Shown here: positions 35,057 to 44,653 of the stretch, in pieces | Layout of the letters: each line of letters starts with the position of its first letter | Position numbering within the stretch: position 1 is the first letter of the stretch | Assembly (NCBI RefSeq): GCF_004331485.1 | Contig: NZ_SJKD01000002.1 | Span: forward strand, 124,001-188,000 | DNA length: 64,000 nt | Direction of reading: 5' to 3' | Origin: Kribbella capetownensis | GTDB taxonomy: Bacteria > Actinomycetota > Actinomycetes > Propionibacteriales > Kribbellaceae | Made by a program: the position numbers and the translations under genes | The notes under the pieces: model-generated | Seen by the model: the letters and a program-made list of their open reading frames with translations, nothing else | Database searches by the model: none | What the model was told of the DNA's origin: nothing

Positions 35057-36538
35057 ATGATCGTGGGGGAGAGCGTCGCCGGCCTGGTTGTCGCGGCCGC
35101 CGTCAACCCGGTCCCGTGGGCCCGCGCGCAGATGGCGTTCACGCTCGCCTTCCACATCATCCTGGTGCCGCTCGGGGTGTCCTGGGCGTTCATGACACTG
35201 ATCGCCAACTACCGCGGGATCAGGCGAGCCGACCACGACGCGCTGGTGCTGGCGCAACGGTGGTCGAAGTACATGGCTGTGACGTTCGCCGTCGGTGCGG
35301 TGACCGGGACCGTGCTGAGCTTCGAGTTCGGGCTGCTCTGGCCGCGGTTCATGGGCGTCTACGGCGATGCGTTCGGCATCCCGTTCGCCTTCGAGGGGCT
35401 GTTCTTCTTCACCGAGGCGATCTTCGTCGCGATCTACATCTTCGGCTGGCGCCGGCTGCGACCGTGGCCGCACTTCTGGACCGGCGTGCCGATCGTGATC
35501 GCCGGCATCTTCGGCTCGATCTCGGTGGTCGCGGCGAACGCGTGGATGAACGCGCCGGCCGGCTTCACGATGGACGCGAACGGCGAGATCACCAAGGTCG
35601 AGCCGCTCGAGGTGATCTTCAACGACGCGATGCCGTTGCAGGCCGCGCACATGCTGATCGCCGCGTACCTCGTCGGCGGGTTCCTGGTCGCGTCGGTGTA
35701 CGCGACCGGGATCCTGCGCGGCCGCGACGACCGGTACCACCGGATCGGGTTCACCATCGCGTTCACGGTCGCCGCGATCATGACGCCGATCCAGATGGGG
35801 GTCGGCGACGCGCTGGCCCGGTGGGTCTACAACAACCAGCCGGTGAAGTTCGCCGCGATCGAGTTGGTGCCGACGACGTCTTCCGACGTACCGGAGACGT
35901 TGCTCGGCCGGCTCAACGCCGACGGGACGATCTCCGGCGGCATCCCGATCCCAGGGCTTGCGTCCTGGCTGTCGGATCCGAGCAGCGGCCGGTCGACCGT
36001 CGTCCAGGGCCTGGACACCGTGCCGGTCGACGAACGGCCGACGATCCGCGAGACGAACACGGTCCACCTGGCGTGGGACGTCATGGTCGGCCTCGGTACG
36101 GCGCTGTTCCTGCTCTCGGTCTGGTACGGCCTGACCTGGCTCTTCCGCCGCAGGATGCCCCGGAGCAGATGGTTCCTGCGCGCCGCGGCCTGCTCCGGCG
36201 TCCTGGCTGTGATCACGATGGAGGCGGGCTGGATCGTCACCGAGGTCGGCCGGCAGCCGTGGATCGTCTACAACCGGATGAAGGTCGAGGAGGCCGCGAC
36301 CGCCAACGCCGGCGTCTGGATCACCTTCATCGGTGTCTTCCTGCTCTACGCCGCGCTCGGTGTGACGACGATCCTGGTACTGCGGGGGATGAGCCGGCGC
36401 TTCCGCCGGGCGGGCGGTTTCGTCGACGGTGACACGCCGTACGGCCCCACGCCGGAGGCTGCCGCGGAGGACGGCCAGGAGGAGGGGCAGGAACAGGTCG
36501 GCCTGGAGACCGCGGTGGTCGAGGAGCGGGCGCCGTGA
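35057..36538 (+). CDS. cydA: cytochrome bd quinol oxidase subunit I
   Basis: A 493-residue membrane protein starting at ATG 35057 (AAGGAGG site). Features of CydA are visible: RAQMAFTLAFHIILVPLGV with a haem-ligand His in helix 1, GVYGDAFGIPFAFEGLFFFTEAIF, MPLQAAHMLIAAYLVGGF with the second His, RETNTVHLAWDVMVGLG, and GWIVTEVGRQPWIVYN, the invariant GRQPW loop. The Q-loop between helices 6 and 7 is of the short type. With CydB it oxidises quinol and reduces oxygen without pumping protons, and works at low oxygen. No cydCD exporter genes follow here. Confidence 0.96.
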   Translation: MIVGESVAGLVVAAAVNPVPWARAQMAFTLAFHIILVPLGVSWAFMTLIANYRGIRRADHDALVLAQRWSKYMAVTFAVGAVTGTVLSFEFGLLWPRFMGVYGDAFGIPFAFEGLFFFTEAIFVAIYIFGWRRLRPWPHFWTGVPIVIAGIFGSISVVAANAWMNAPAGFTMDANGEITKVEPLEVIFNDAMPLQAAHMLIAAYLVGGFLVASVYATGILRGRDDRYHRIGFTIAFTVAAIMTPIQMGVGDALARWVYNNQPVKFAAIELVPTTSSDVPETLLGRLNADGTISGGIPIPGLASWLSDPSSGRSTVVQGLDTVPVDERPTIRETNTVHLAWDVMVGLGTALFLLSVWYGLTWLFRRRMPRSRWFLRAAACSGVLAVITMEAGWIVTEVGRQPWIVYNRMKVEEAATANAGVWITFIGVFLLYAALGVTTILVLRGMSRRFRRAGGFVDGDTPYGPTPEAAAEDGQEEGQEQVGLETAVVEERAP

Positions 36539-37575
36539 GTACGGCGATCGCGGTCGTGCTCCTGATCGCCCTGGCGGCGTACGCCGTGTTCGGTGGAGCG
36601 GACTTCGGTGCCGGATTCTGGGACCTGACCGCGGGCGGACCCGAGCGCGGCGCGGAACCGCGCGCGGTGATCGAGCGGTCGATCGGTCCGGTCTGGGAGG
36701 CGAACCATGTCTGGTTGATCTTCATCTTCGTCGTCACCTGGTCCGCCTTCCCGGCGGCCTACCAGTCGATCATGCTGACGTTGTTCGTCCCGCTCACCCT
36801 GGCCGCGCTCGGGATCGTCCTGCGCGGCGCGAGTTTCGCCTTTCGGAAGTCGGTGGGGACGCTGAGGTTCCGGCGGGTCTTCGGCGGTGCCTTCGCCCTG
36901 TCGTCGGTGCTCGTGCCGTTCTTCCTGGGTGCGACCGCAGGTGGCATCGCGTCCGGGCACGTGCCATCCGGTGGCGAGGCCGGCGACCCGGTGGACAGTT
37001 GGCTGAACCCGACGTCTCTGGTGACCGGAGTGCTCGCGGTCGTGCTGGCGGCGTACCTGGCGGCCGTGTATCTCGTCTGGGACGCTCGGCGCTTGCGGGA
37101 GTACACGATGGGCGAGTACTTCCGCCGCCGGGCCTTGGCGAGTGCGATCGTCGCGGCCGTGGTCGCGGTGGCCGGTCTGGCCGTCCTGAACGCCAAGGCG
37201 TCGCATGTCTTCGACGGCTTGATGTCGAGAGCCCTTCCGAGCCTGATCCTCAGTGTGCTGTGCGGATCGGGCGCGCTGGTGCTGTTGATGCGGTACGCGG
37301 GTCGTGGTGCGCGGCTTCTCGCCGTCCTCGCGGTGGCCGGAATCATCATCAGCTGGGGCATCGCCCAGTGGCCGTACCTCCTGCCGGAGAGCCTGACCGT
37401 CTCGGGGGCTGCCGCTCCCCACGGCACGCTGGTGACGTTGCTCGTGGCAGCAGGACTGGCCGTCGTGATCGTCGTACCTGGTTTCGTCCTGCTCTACGTG
37501 CTCGACCAGCGCGCACTGCTCCCCGAGGAGGGGACCGAGGACGTCGGTGACCGTCCAATCACCTCCGGCGGGTGA
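36535..37575 (+). CDS. cydB: cytochrome bd quinol oxidase subunit II
   Basis: A 346-residue membrane protein whose GTG start at 36535 overlaps the cydA stop (GTGA). It begins with VLLIALAAYAVFGGADFGAGFWDL, the hallmark of CydB, then SIGPVWEANHVWLIFIFVVTWSAFP, and has eight to nine helices. It pairs with CydA in the plasma membrane. The final codons lie within a palindrome (37558-37578) that recurs upstream of zwf. CydCD-like ABC genes, which usually follow in actinobacteria, are absent; a GH15 enzyme gene comes next. Confidence 0.96.
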   Translation: MSTAIAVVLLIALAAYAVFGGADFGAGFWDLTAGGPERGAEPRAVIERSIGPVWEANHVWLIFIFVVTWSAFPAAYQSIMLTLFVPLTLAALGIVLRGASFAFRKSVGTLRFRRVFGGAFALSSVLVPFFLGATAGGIASGHVPSGGEAGDPVDSWLNPTSLVTGVLAVVLAAYLAAVYLVWDARRLREYTMGEYFRRRALASAIVAAVVAVAGLAVLNAKASHVFDGLMSRALPSLILSVLCGSGALVLLMRYAGRGARLLAVLAVAGIIISWGIAQWPYLLPESLTVSGAAAPHGTLVTLLVAAGLAVVIVVPGFVLLYVLDQRALLPEEGTEDVGDRPITSGG

Positions 37576-37578
37576 TTC
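37558..37578. promoter_or_regulatory. palindrome shared with the zwf upstream region
   Basis: A 21-base element, ATCACC-TCCGGCG-GGTGAT followed by TC, overlaps the cydB stop and lies 62 bases upstream of the GH15 gene. It matches the element at 46820-46840 at 20 of 21 positions. Could be an operator or a short transcript-ending hairpin. Confidence 0.5.
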
Positions 37579-37639
37579 GTCGTTCCGTTCGACCGGTCGA
37601 TGGTGGAGGTAGGCCCGCGACTGCGAAGGAGCCCCGGCC

Positions 37640-39499
37640 ATGACCTCGACCTCACCGTTCCCCCCGATCGCCGACTACGCATTCCTGTCGAACTGCCACA
37701 CCGGCGCGCTGGTCGCTCCGGACGGATCGGTCGACTGGCTGTGCACGCCCTCGTTCGACGCGCCGAGTACGTTCGGCAACCTGCTGGACCGGGGCGCCGG
37801 GTCGTTCCGGTTCGGTCCGTTCGGCATCAACCAGCCGACCGCACGGATCTATGTGCCGGGCACGAACGTCATGACGACCACGTGGCATACCCCGGCCGGC
37901 TGGCTGCTGGTCCACGACGCGCTGACGATGGGTCCGTCGCACGGCCCCGACCTGGTCACCCCGCACACCCGCCCGCCGGCCGACGACGACGCCGATCACA
38001 TGCTGGTGCGAACCGTCGAGTGCCTCGACGGCTCGGTCGAGATCGAACTCGTCTGCGAACCCGCGTTCGACTACGGCCGGGTCCCGGCCGAGTGGACGAT
38101 GGCCGGCGACAGCTCGCACGCCGCGGACGCGTCCGGAGCCGGCCAGACGTTCCGGCTGAGTACGGACATGCTGATCGGGATCGAGGGCGGCTCGGCCCGG
38201 GCCCGGCACGTCATCTCCAAGGGAGAGAAGGCGTACTGCGCCCTGTCCTGGGCCGACGGACTCGCGTCACCGGCGGACCTGGCCGACGCGGAGGCACGCA
38301 TCGCCGCGACGATCAGGTTCTGGCGCAACTGGCTGTCCCGGGCCCGGATCCCCGACCACCGCTTCCGGCATCCGCTGGAACGCTCGGCGCTCACGATCAA
38401 GGGCCTGACCTACATGCCGACCGGAGCGACGGTCGCGGCGCTCACCACCTCGTTGCCGGAGACACCGGGTGGCGAACGCAACTGGGACTACCGCTACACG
38501 TGGATCCGCGACACCACGTTCACGTTGCAGGCGCTGCACTACCTCAACCTGGACTGGGAGGCCGACGAATTCATGCAGTTCGTCGCCGACCTGCAGCCGA
38601 ACCCGGACGGTGCACTGCAGATCATGTACGGCATCGACGGGCGCCGCGACCTGGCCGAGTCGATCCGTGACGACCTCACCGGCTACGAAGGTGCCAGCCC
38701 GGTGCGGATCGGCAACGGCGCCTTCGACCAACGGCAGAACGACGTGTTCGGGGCAGTGCTGGACTCGGTGCTGCTGCACACCGTTCGGAGCAAGCGGCTG
38801 CCGCGCCGGCTCTGGCCTCTGGTCCAGTCGCAAGCGCAGTGCGCCATCGCGTCCTGGCGCGATCCCGACCAGGGCATCTGGGAGGCCCGCGGCAAACCCC
38901 AGCACTACGTCTCCTCGAAGCTGATGGGCTGGGTGGCGCTGGACCGTGCGTCCAAGCTGGCCCGGATCCGCAACGAGGAGGACCTCGCCGAGCTGTGGGC
39001 GAAGACGGCCGACGAGATCCGCGCCGACATCCTCGAGCACGGAGTGAGCGACCGCGGTGTGCTGCGGCAGCACTACGAGACCGACGCGCTGGATGCGTCG
39101 ATCCTGCTGGCTCCGCTGTTCGGCTTCCTGCCGGCCACGGACGAACGGATGCGGGCGACGGTCGAGGCGATCGACACCGAGCTGACCGAGAACGGGTTCG
39201 TGCTGCGCTACAAGACCGACGAGACCGACGACGGTCTGTCCGGCAAGGAGGGCACGTTCCTGATCTGCTCGTTCTGGCTGGTCTCCGCGCTCGCGATGAT
39301 CGGCGAGCTCGACCGCTCCCGCAGCCAGTTGGAGCGGCTGCTGCGCATTCAGTCTCCGCTCGGCCTGTACGCCGAGGAGTACGAAGTGGACCGGGCCCGG
39401 CACCTGGGCAACTTCCCGCAGGCGTTCTCGCATCTCGCCCTGATCGGGGCGGCCGGCCGGATCATCCTGGCCGACTTCCGGGAGGAGCTGTCACTGTGA
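37640..39499 (+). CDS. glycoside hydrolase family 15 protein (glucoamylase/trehalase-like)
   Basis: A 619-residue protein starting at ATG 37640. The N-terminal beta-sandwich (PPIADYAFLSNCHTGALVAP.. SVDWLCTPSFDAPSTFGNLL) is typical of bacterial GH15 proteins. The (alpha/alpha)6 barrel has RNWDYRYTWIRDTTFTLQAL, the general acid Glu in QGIWEARGKPQHYVSSKLMGW, and the base Glu in LGLYAEEYE near the end. There is no signal peptide. Cytoplasmic members from mycobacteria are trehalases; others act on short alpha-glucans. A next gene starts within its stop (GTGA), coupling it to the flavoprotein. Confidence 0.88.
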   Translation: MTSTSPFPPIADYAFLSNCHTGALVAPDGSVDWLCTPSFDAPSTFGNLLDRGAGSFRFGPFGINQPTARIYVPGTNVMTTTWHTPAGWLLVHDALTMGPSHGPDLVTPHTRPPADDDADHMLVRTVECLDGSVEIELVCEPAFDYGRVPAEWTMAGDSSHAADASGAGQTFRLSTDMLIGIEGGSARARHVISKGEKAYCALSWADGLASPADLADAEARIAATIRFWRNWLSRARIPDHRFRHPLERSALTIKGLTYMPTGATVAALTTSLPETPGGERNWDYRYTWIRDTTFTLQALHYLNLDWEADEFMQFVADLQPNPDGALQIMYGIDGRRDLAESIRDDLTGYEGASPVRIGNGAFDQRQNDVFGAVLDSVLLHTVRSKRLPRRLWPLVQSQAQCAIASWRDPDQGIWEARGKPQHYVSSKLMGWVALDRASKLARIRNEEDLAELWAKTADEIRADILEHGVSDRGVLRQHYETDALDASILLAPLFGFLPATDERMRATVEAIDTELTENGFVLRYKTDETDDGLSGKEGTFLICSFWLVSALAMIGELDRSRSQLERLLRIQSPLGLYAEEYEVDRARHLGNFPQAFSHLALIGAAGRIILADFREELSL

Positions 39500-40827
39500 C
39501 CACGCAGGGGGAGACCCCGCACGTCGTCGTACTCGGCGGCGGGCTGGCCGGGGTCGCCTGCGCACACCGCCTCGGCGACGAAGGCGTCCGGGTCACGCTG
39601 GTCGACCGCAACGACTACCACCAGTTCCAGCCGTTGCTCTATCAGGTCGCGACGTCGCAGCTTCCGGCCGAGGACATCGCGCGGCCGCACCGGACCATCT
39701 TCCGCGACCATCCGACCGTACGGATCCACACCGCCGATGTCGCGGAGATCGACGCCGAGAACCTCGCTCTGACACTGTCCGACGGCGATCGGATCAGCGG
39801 CTCGCACCTGGTCATCGCGGCCGGCGCGCGACCGGAGTATTTCGGGGTCCCAGGCGCCGCCGAGCACGCGTTCGCCCTGTACTCCGTCGCCGACGCCGAG
39901 CGGTTGCGGCGGCACCTGCAGTCCACGATCCGCTCCACCGATCCAGACGGGGGCGCCTTCGATGTCGTCGTGGTCGGGGGCGGTCCGACCGGAGTCGAGA
40001 TCGCCGGCGCGCTCACTGAACTCATGACCGCACTGGTGGCCACGGAACGGATTTCGACGCCGGGGAAGATCACCGTGGTCGACCGAGGTCACGCCTTGCT
40101 CGGTGCGTTCTCGGACAAGTCGCACGACTACGCGCACGAGCGACTCACCCGGCAAGGCGCCGAACCGCGACTGGGGACAGGAGTGGCCGCGGTGCACGCG
40201 GACCGGGTCGAGTTCGACGACGGGTCGGCGATCGGCACCCGGACCGTCATCTGGGGTGGCGGCGAGTCGGCCGCTTCGGTGGTGGGAAGTGCGACCGGAC
40301 TGACCACCGGTCGCGGCGGGCGGATCGACGTACAGCCTGACCTCACCGTGGACGGGCATCCGCAGGTCTACGCGATCGGCGACGTCGCGAACATCCCCGC
40401 CAAGGACGGCACGATCCTGCCGCAACTGGGCTCGGTCGCGCAGCAGTCCGGTACGTGGGCCGCCGACAACATCCTGCGTGAGTTGCACGGCGACAAGGCC
40501 AAGCCGTTCCACTACAAGGACAAGGGCATCATGGCGATGATCGGCCGGAACGCGGCCGTCGCCGAGGTCGGCCGGCACCGGCACCAGATGGAGGGCCCAC
40601 TCGCGTTCGCCGCCTGGCTCGGCGTGCACGCGATGCTGCTGAGCGGTGCGCACAGCAAGGCCGACGCGTTCATGTCCTGGGCCTGGGACTACTTCGACCG
40701 TGACCACGCGGCGACCGTTGAATGGTCCACCGCGCCGCAGCGGATCGCCTGGGGTGACGAGTCCGCCGATGTCCCGCACATCATCGTCGACCGAGGCGAC
40801 TCGACCACATCGGCCGGCAGCAACTGA
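39496..40827 (+). CDS. type II NADH dehydrogenase-like flavoprotein
   Basis: A 443-residue FAD/NAD(P) disulfide-reductase-fold protein starting at GTG 39496, overlapping the GH15 stop. It shows the FAD loop HVVVLGGGLAGVACAHRLGDEG, the DRNDYHQFQPLLYQVAT segment characteristic of NDH-2, the NAD loop VVVVGGGPTGVEIAGALTEL, and the second FAD motif VYAIGDVANI, with LPQLGSVAQQSGTWAADNI. The C-terminal FAAWLGVHAMLLSGAHSKADAF helix can anchor it to the membrane. It should pass electrons from NADH to quinone, and with cydAB upstream it would make a short non-pumping chain to oxygen. Confidence 0.88.
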   Translation: MTTQGETPHVVVLGGGLAGVACAHRLGDEGVRVTLVDRNDYHQFQPLLYQVATSQLPAEDIARPHRTIFRDHPTVRIHTADVAEIDAENLALTLSDGDRISGSHLVIAAGARPEYFGVPGAAEHAFALYSVADAERLRRHLQSTIRSTDPDGGAFDVVVVGGGPTGVEIAGALTELMTALVATERISTPGKITVVDRGHALLGAFSDKSHDYAHERLTRQGAEPRLGTGVAAVHADRVEFDDGSAIGTRTVIWGGGESAASVVGSATGLTTGRGGRIDVQPDLTVDGHPQVYAIGDVANIPAKDGTILPQLGSVAQQSGTWAADNILRELHGDKAKPFHYKDKGIMAMIGRNAAVAEVGRHRHQMEGPLAFAAWLGVHAMLLSGAHSKADAFMSWAWDYFDRDHAATVEWSTAPQRIAWGDESADVPHIIVDRGDSTTSAGSN

Positions 40828-40837
40828 GGAGAAGGTC

Positions 40838-42391
40838 ATGACGGAGCAGTACGACGTCGTCATCGTGGGATCGGGCGCAGGGGGCGGCACGCTCGCCAAC
40901 GCGCTCGCGCCGTCGGGCCGGCGGGTTCTGATCCTGGAGCGCGGTGACTGGCTCCCGCGGGAGGCGGAGAACTGGGATGCCGAGGCGGTGTTCGTCGACA
41001 ATCGCTACGTGTCGCCGGACCAGTGGTACGACGGCGACGGCAAACCGTTCCAGCCGCAGGTGCACTACTTCGTCGGTGGCGCGACCAAGTTCTACGGCGC
41101 CGCGCTGTACCGGCTGCGCGAGCGCGACTTCGCCGAGCTCAAGCACCACGGCGGAATCTCGCCGGCCTGGCCGATCGGGTACGACGTGATGGAGCCGTAC
41201 TACACCCGGGCCGAGCAGCTCTACCAGGTCCACGGTGCCCGGGGCGAGGACCCGACGGATCCGCCCGCCTCGGCGCCGTACCCCTATCCGCCGGTATCGC
41301 ACGAGCCGCGGATCCAGAAGCTGTTCGACGACATGGCCGCGGTCGGACTGCACCCCTTCCACGCGCCGTGCGGGGTGATGCTCGACGAGAGCCGGCCCGC
41401 GTTCAGCGCCTGCATCCGGTGCGCGACCTGCGACGGGTTCCCGTGCCTGGTCCACGCGAAGGCGGACGCGGACGTCATCGCCGTCCGGCCGGCGATCGAG
41501 CACGACAACGTGACTTTGCTGCGCAACACCGTCGTACGGCGCCTCGAGACCGACCCGACCGGCCGCACTGTGACCGCGGTCGTCGCCGAGGTGGACGGTG
41601 CCGAGCAACGGTTCAGCGGCGACATCGTGGTCCTGTCGGCCGGTGCGGTGAACTCGGCCAAGATCCTGCTCGCGAGCGCCAACGACCGGCATCCGCGGGG
41701 ACTTGCAAACTCCTCCGACCAGGTCGGGCGCCATTTCATCTTCCACAACAGCCGTGCCTTCCTGGCGGTTTCGACCGAGAAGAACGACACCCGGTTCCAG
41801 AAGACGCTCGCGATGAACGACTACTACTTCGGCGACGCCGACTTCGACTACCCGATGGGCAACCTGCAGATGGTGGGCAAGTCGTCGGCACCGATGTATC
41901 GCGGTGAGAAGCCGGTCGAGACCCTGCTGGCGCCGACGTTCGCGCTGCGCGACGTCGCCGAGCATGCCGTCGACTTCTGGCTGTCGACCGAGGACCTGCC
42001 GGATCCGGACAACCGGGTGACGCTCGACCGCGACGGCAACGTGGTGCTGTCGCACACGCCGAACAACGGCGAGCCGATGGAGCAGCTGTACAGGCGGGTC
42101 AAGAAGAACCTGGGCAAGCTGGGCATGCACCCGCATCACCTGATCCCGCGCAGCATCTACATGAAGAACGACATCCCGGTCGCGGGGTGCGCCCATCAGG
42201 CGGGCACTGTCCGGTTCGGGAACGATCCGGAGACCTCGGTGCTGGACCCCGACTGCAAGGCTCACGAGCTCGACAACCTCTATGTCGTCGACACCAGCTT
42301 CTTCCCGAGCATCGGCGCGGTGAACCCGGCGCTGACCGCGATGGCGAACGCGCTGCGGGTCGGTGACCACCTGCTGGAGCGACTCGGTTAG
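40838..42391 (+). CDS. GMC family oxidoreductase
   Basis: A 517-residue flavoprotein starting at ATG 40838 (GAGGAGAAGG site). FAD loop: YDVVIVGSGAGGGTLANALAPSG with LILERG at the second strand. Typical features are HYFVGGATKFYGAALYRLRERDF, the GAVNSAKILLASAN GMC signature, GCAHQAGTVRFG and the C-terminal VVDTSFFPSIGAVNPALTAMANALR around the active-site His and Asn. A Cys-rich stretch, FSACIRCATCDGFPCLVHAKADAD (CxxCxxC-x4-C), fits the gluconate/cholesterol-oxidase-like group, where it may bind a metal cluster. The likely job is oxidation of an alcohol or sugar acid with electrons given to the chain. Confidence 0.87.
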   Translation: MTEQYDVVIVGSGAGGGTLANALAPSGRRVLILERGDWLPREAENWDAEAVFVDNRYVSPDQWYDGDGKPFQPQVHYFVGGATKFYGAALYRLRERDFAELKHHGGISPAWPIGYDVMEPYYTRAEQLYQVHGARGEDPTDPPASAPYPYPPVSHEPRIQKLFDDMAAVGLHPFHAPCGVMLDESRPAFSACIRCATCDGFPCLVHAKADADVIAVRPAIEHDNVTLLRNTVVRRLETDPTGRTVTAVVAEVDGAEQRFSGDIVVLSAGAVNSAKILLASANDRHPRGLANSSDQVGRHFIFHNSRAFLAVSTEKNDTRFQKTLAMNDYYFGDADFDYPMGNLQMVGKSSAPMYRGEKPVETLLAPTFALRDVAEHAVDFWLSTEDLPDPDNRVTLDRDGNVVLSHTPNNGEPMEQLYRRVKKNLGKLGMHPHHLIPRSIYMKNDIPVAGCAHQAGTVRFGNDPETSVLDPDCKAHELDNLYVVDTSFFPSIGAVNPALTAMANALRVGDHLLERLG

Positions 42392-42394
42392 ACC

Positions 42395-44653
42395 TCAGCG
42401 GTGCATGCCGATCTCGGCCAGGATTTCGACCGCCCCCCCGCGAGAGGAGACGCCGAGCTTGCGGTAGACCGACTGGACCTGCGACTTGACGGTGTGCCGC
42501 GAGACGTACAGCTGCTTGGCGATCTCCGGGAACGAGAGGTGGGTCGGTAGTAGCCGGACCAGCCGCAGCTCGGCCGTCGTCAGCGCGGAGATCCCGGGGG
42601 ACGCGGCCACGGTGATCTGATCGACGCGGTCGCGCAGTCTCCCGATGGCCGCCGGCAAGGTGCCGAGGCCGGGCCGGCGGCGCAGGATGTTGTCGGCCTG
42701 TTCGAGGACGGCGTGCGCACCCGAAGGGTCGACGAGAGCCATGTACGCCTGGGCGAGCTCGAGCAGGGTCTGGACCGACACGCTGGGGAGGGCGTAGGTC
42801 AGCAGCGGTCGTAGCTCGGCGGCACGGCGAACGAGCCGGCGGGACTCGCGCATGTCGCCGCGGCGGGCGGCTGCGTGCGCGGCGGCCGCGTAGACCAGGG
42901 CACTGGTCCAGTACGCCTCGAAGTGTCCGGTGTCGACGAGCTCGAGGGAACGCTTGAGCATCGCTTCGGCGGCGGCGCGCTCGCCGCGCTCGGTGGCGAT
43001 CAGGGACCGCTCGGTCAGGATCAGGGCCGCGAGCGGGGTGACGCCGAAGCCGGTCGCCACGTCGTACGCATGGATGAACCCGGAATCGGCGCGCTCGAGG
43101 TCTCCCTCGAGGTACCACGACATCGCCTCCGAGTGCAGCATCGTCGCGCGGAACGGGCTGGCCGGGCTGAGCCCGTCGAGGGCCAGGACGCTGTCGGTGC
43201 GCATCGCCACGGGTCCCTGCCGGCTGAGGTTGGCTCGCATGTACGCCAGCGTCGCGGCGACCGTCGTACCGTCGGACAACGTTCCGCTGACGGGCAGACT
43301 TTCGGCGACACCGACCCACCGCTCTGCCTCCCGCGGCCGGCCGAGCAAGGCGAAGATCAAAGCGCTGTGTGCCGCGATCGCGGCGTAGTGCGGGCCTCGC
43401 GGGTAGCGGTCGAGGAGTTCCATCCAGCCGCGCACGGTGTCGACCCGGCCGCTGGCCCAGACCGGTTGCATGAGTTCGAGGACGAGCCGGGTGACTCGTT
43501 CGGTGTCGCCGGCCGCGGCGGCGTGGCCGACGGCGGCTTCGGCCATCCCGTTCGCCTCGTACCAGTCGGCGGCGCGTGCGTGCAGCCTGCCGCCGAGATC
43601 GGGATCGCCACGCCGGAGCTCGGCCTGGAGGAGTTCGCGCAGCAGATGGTGGTACCGGTACCACTCGCCGCGGCGGTCGAGCGGGACGACCAGAAGGTTG
43701 TGGCGTTCGAGGTCGACGAGCATCCGGGCCGACTGCTTCCCGCCGACGACGGCGTCGCACAGGGGCCCGGTCATGCGGTCGAGGATCGACGTACGGACGA
43801 GGAAGTCCGCCTGGGCGGGGGAGAGCCGGTCGAGCAGCTCCGACCGCAGGTAGTCGTCGACCAATCGGTCGTCACCGGTGAAGCCGAAGCCCGTCACCGG
43901 CGAACCGGACCGCATCGCCAGTGCGGCGAGATACAGGCCGGCCGGCCAGCCCTCCGTACGGCGAACCAGTTCGTCGACCTCGGCAACGGGTACCTCGGCG
44001 CCGGCCGACCGCAGCAACGCAGCCGCCTCGGCGCCGCCCATGGCGAGGTCCTGGACGCCGATCTCGACGATCCCACGGCCCATCCGCAGCCGGGACAACG
44101 GCAGCGGCAGCGCGTCCCGCGATGCGACGGCGAGCCGCCAGCCGGGGGGTACCCGGAACGCGAACTCGGCGATCGACCTCGAGCAGTCGGGGCTGGTGAT
44201 CTCCTCCACGTGGTCGAGCACGACCAGCACCGGCGAGCGCAACGCGCTGATCGACTCGACCAGCCGGGGTACGACGTCGACGCTGCCGCCGGACGCGGCC
44301 AGCAAGGCGCGCGCGTCCCTGCCGACCGGCTCGATCTGGTCGAGGGCGTCGAGGATGCCCGTCCACAACGCGACCGGGTCGTTGTCGGACCGTTCGCACG
44401 ACACCCAGGCCACCCGCGGCCCGAACTGATCGGTCCACTGGGACAGCACAGTCGACTTGCCGTAGCCGGGTGGCGCCACGACGGCGACCACCGGCTCGTG
44501 CGATTCCATCAAGCGATCGATAACTGCGGTTCGCGGTACCAGGCGTTCACGCCCACCACGCACTCCTGACCCCACGCTGTGGCCCCCAGGGGTCACGGTC
44601 GGTGGTGCAACGGGAACGGAGGCTGCACCCGAACCTGTGTCCGGCCCCTGCAC
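42395..44653 (-). CDS. second MalT-like STAND ATPase with LuxR domain
   Basis: A protein of about 752 residues, convergent with the GMC gene (3 bases between stops). The GTG at 44653 is a best guess: it places ASVPVAPPTVTPGG before the RLVPRTAVIDRL helix, as in homologues, but no ribosome site is clear and a start near 44558 is possible. Walker A is VAPPGYGKSTVLSQW; Walker B is PVLVVLDHVEEI. The helical repeat region is followed by a LuxR domain, LTTAELRLVRLLPTHLSFPEIAKQLYVSRHTVKSQVQSVYRKLGV, at the C-terminus. Together with the regulator at 32570 it brackets the cydAB-GH15-NDH-GMC genes. Confidence 0.88.
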   Translation of the reverse strand: MQGPDTGSGAASVPVAPPTVTPGGHSVGSGVRGGRERLVPRTAVIDRLMESHEPVVAVVAPPGYGKSTVLSQWTDQFGPRVAWVSCERSDNDPVALWTGILDALDQIEPVGRDARALLAASGGSVDVVPRLVESISALRSPVLVVLDHVEEITSPDCSRSIAEFAFRVPPGWRLAVASRDALPLPLSRLRMGRGIVEIGVQDLAMGGAEAAALLRSAGAEVPVAEVDELVRRTEGWPAGLYLAALAMRSGSPVTGFGFTGDDRLVDDYLRSELLDRLSPAQADFLVRTSILDRMTGPLCDAVVGGKQSARMLVDLERHNLLVVPLDRRGEWYRYHHLLRELLQAELRRGDPDLGGRLHARAADWYEANGMAEAAVGHAAAAGDTERVTRLVLELMQPVWASGRVDTVRGWMELLDRYPRGPHYAAIAAHSALIFALLGRPREAERWVGVAESLPVSGTLSDGTTVAATLAYMRANLSRQGPVAMRTDSVLALDGLSPASPFRATMLHSEAMSWYLEGDLERADSGFIHAYDVATGFGVTPLAALILTERSLIATERGERAAAEAMLKRSLELVDTGHFEAYWTSALVYAAAAHAAARRGDMRESRRLVRRAAELRPLLTYALPSVSVQTLLELAQAYMALVDPSGAHAVLEQADNILRRRPGLGTLPAAIGRLRDRVDQITVAASPGISALTTAELRLVRLLPTHLSFPEIAKQLYVSRHTVKSQVQSVYRKLGVSSRGGAVEILAEIGMHR

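Noticed and set aside
42875..44569. Long plus-strand open frame across the second MalT-like gene
   Set aside because: Antisense shadow with no motif; the minus-strand protein has Walker and LuxR motifs.
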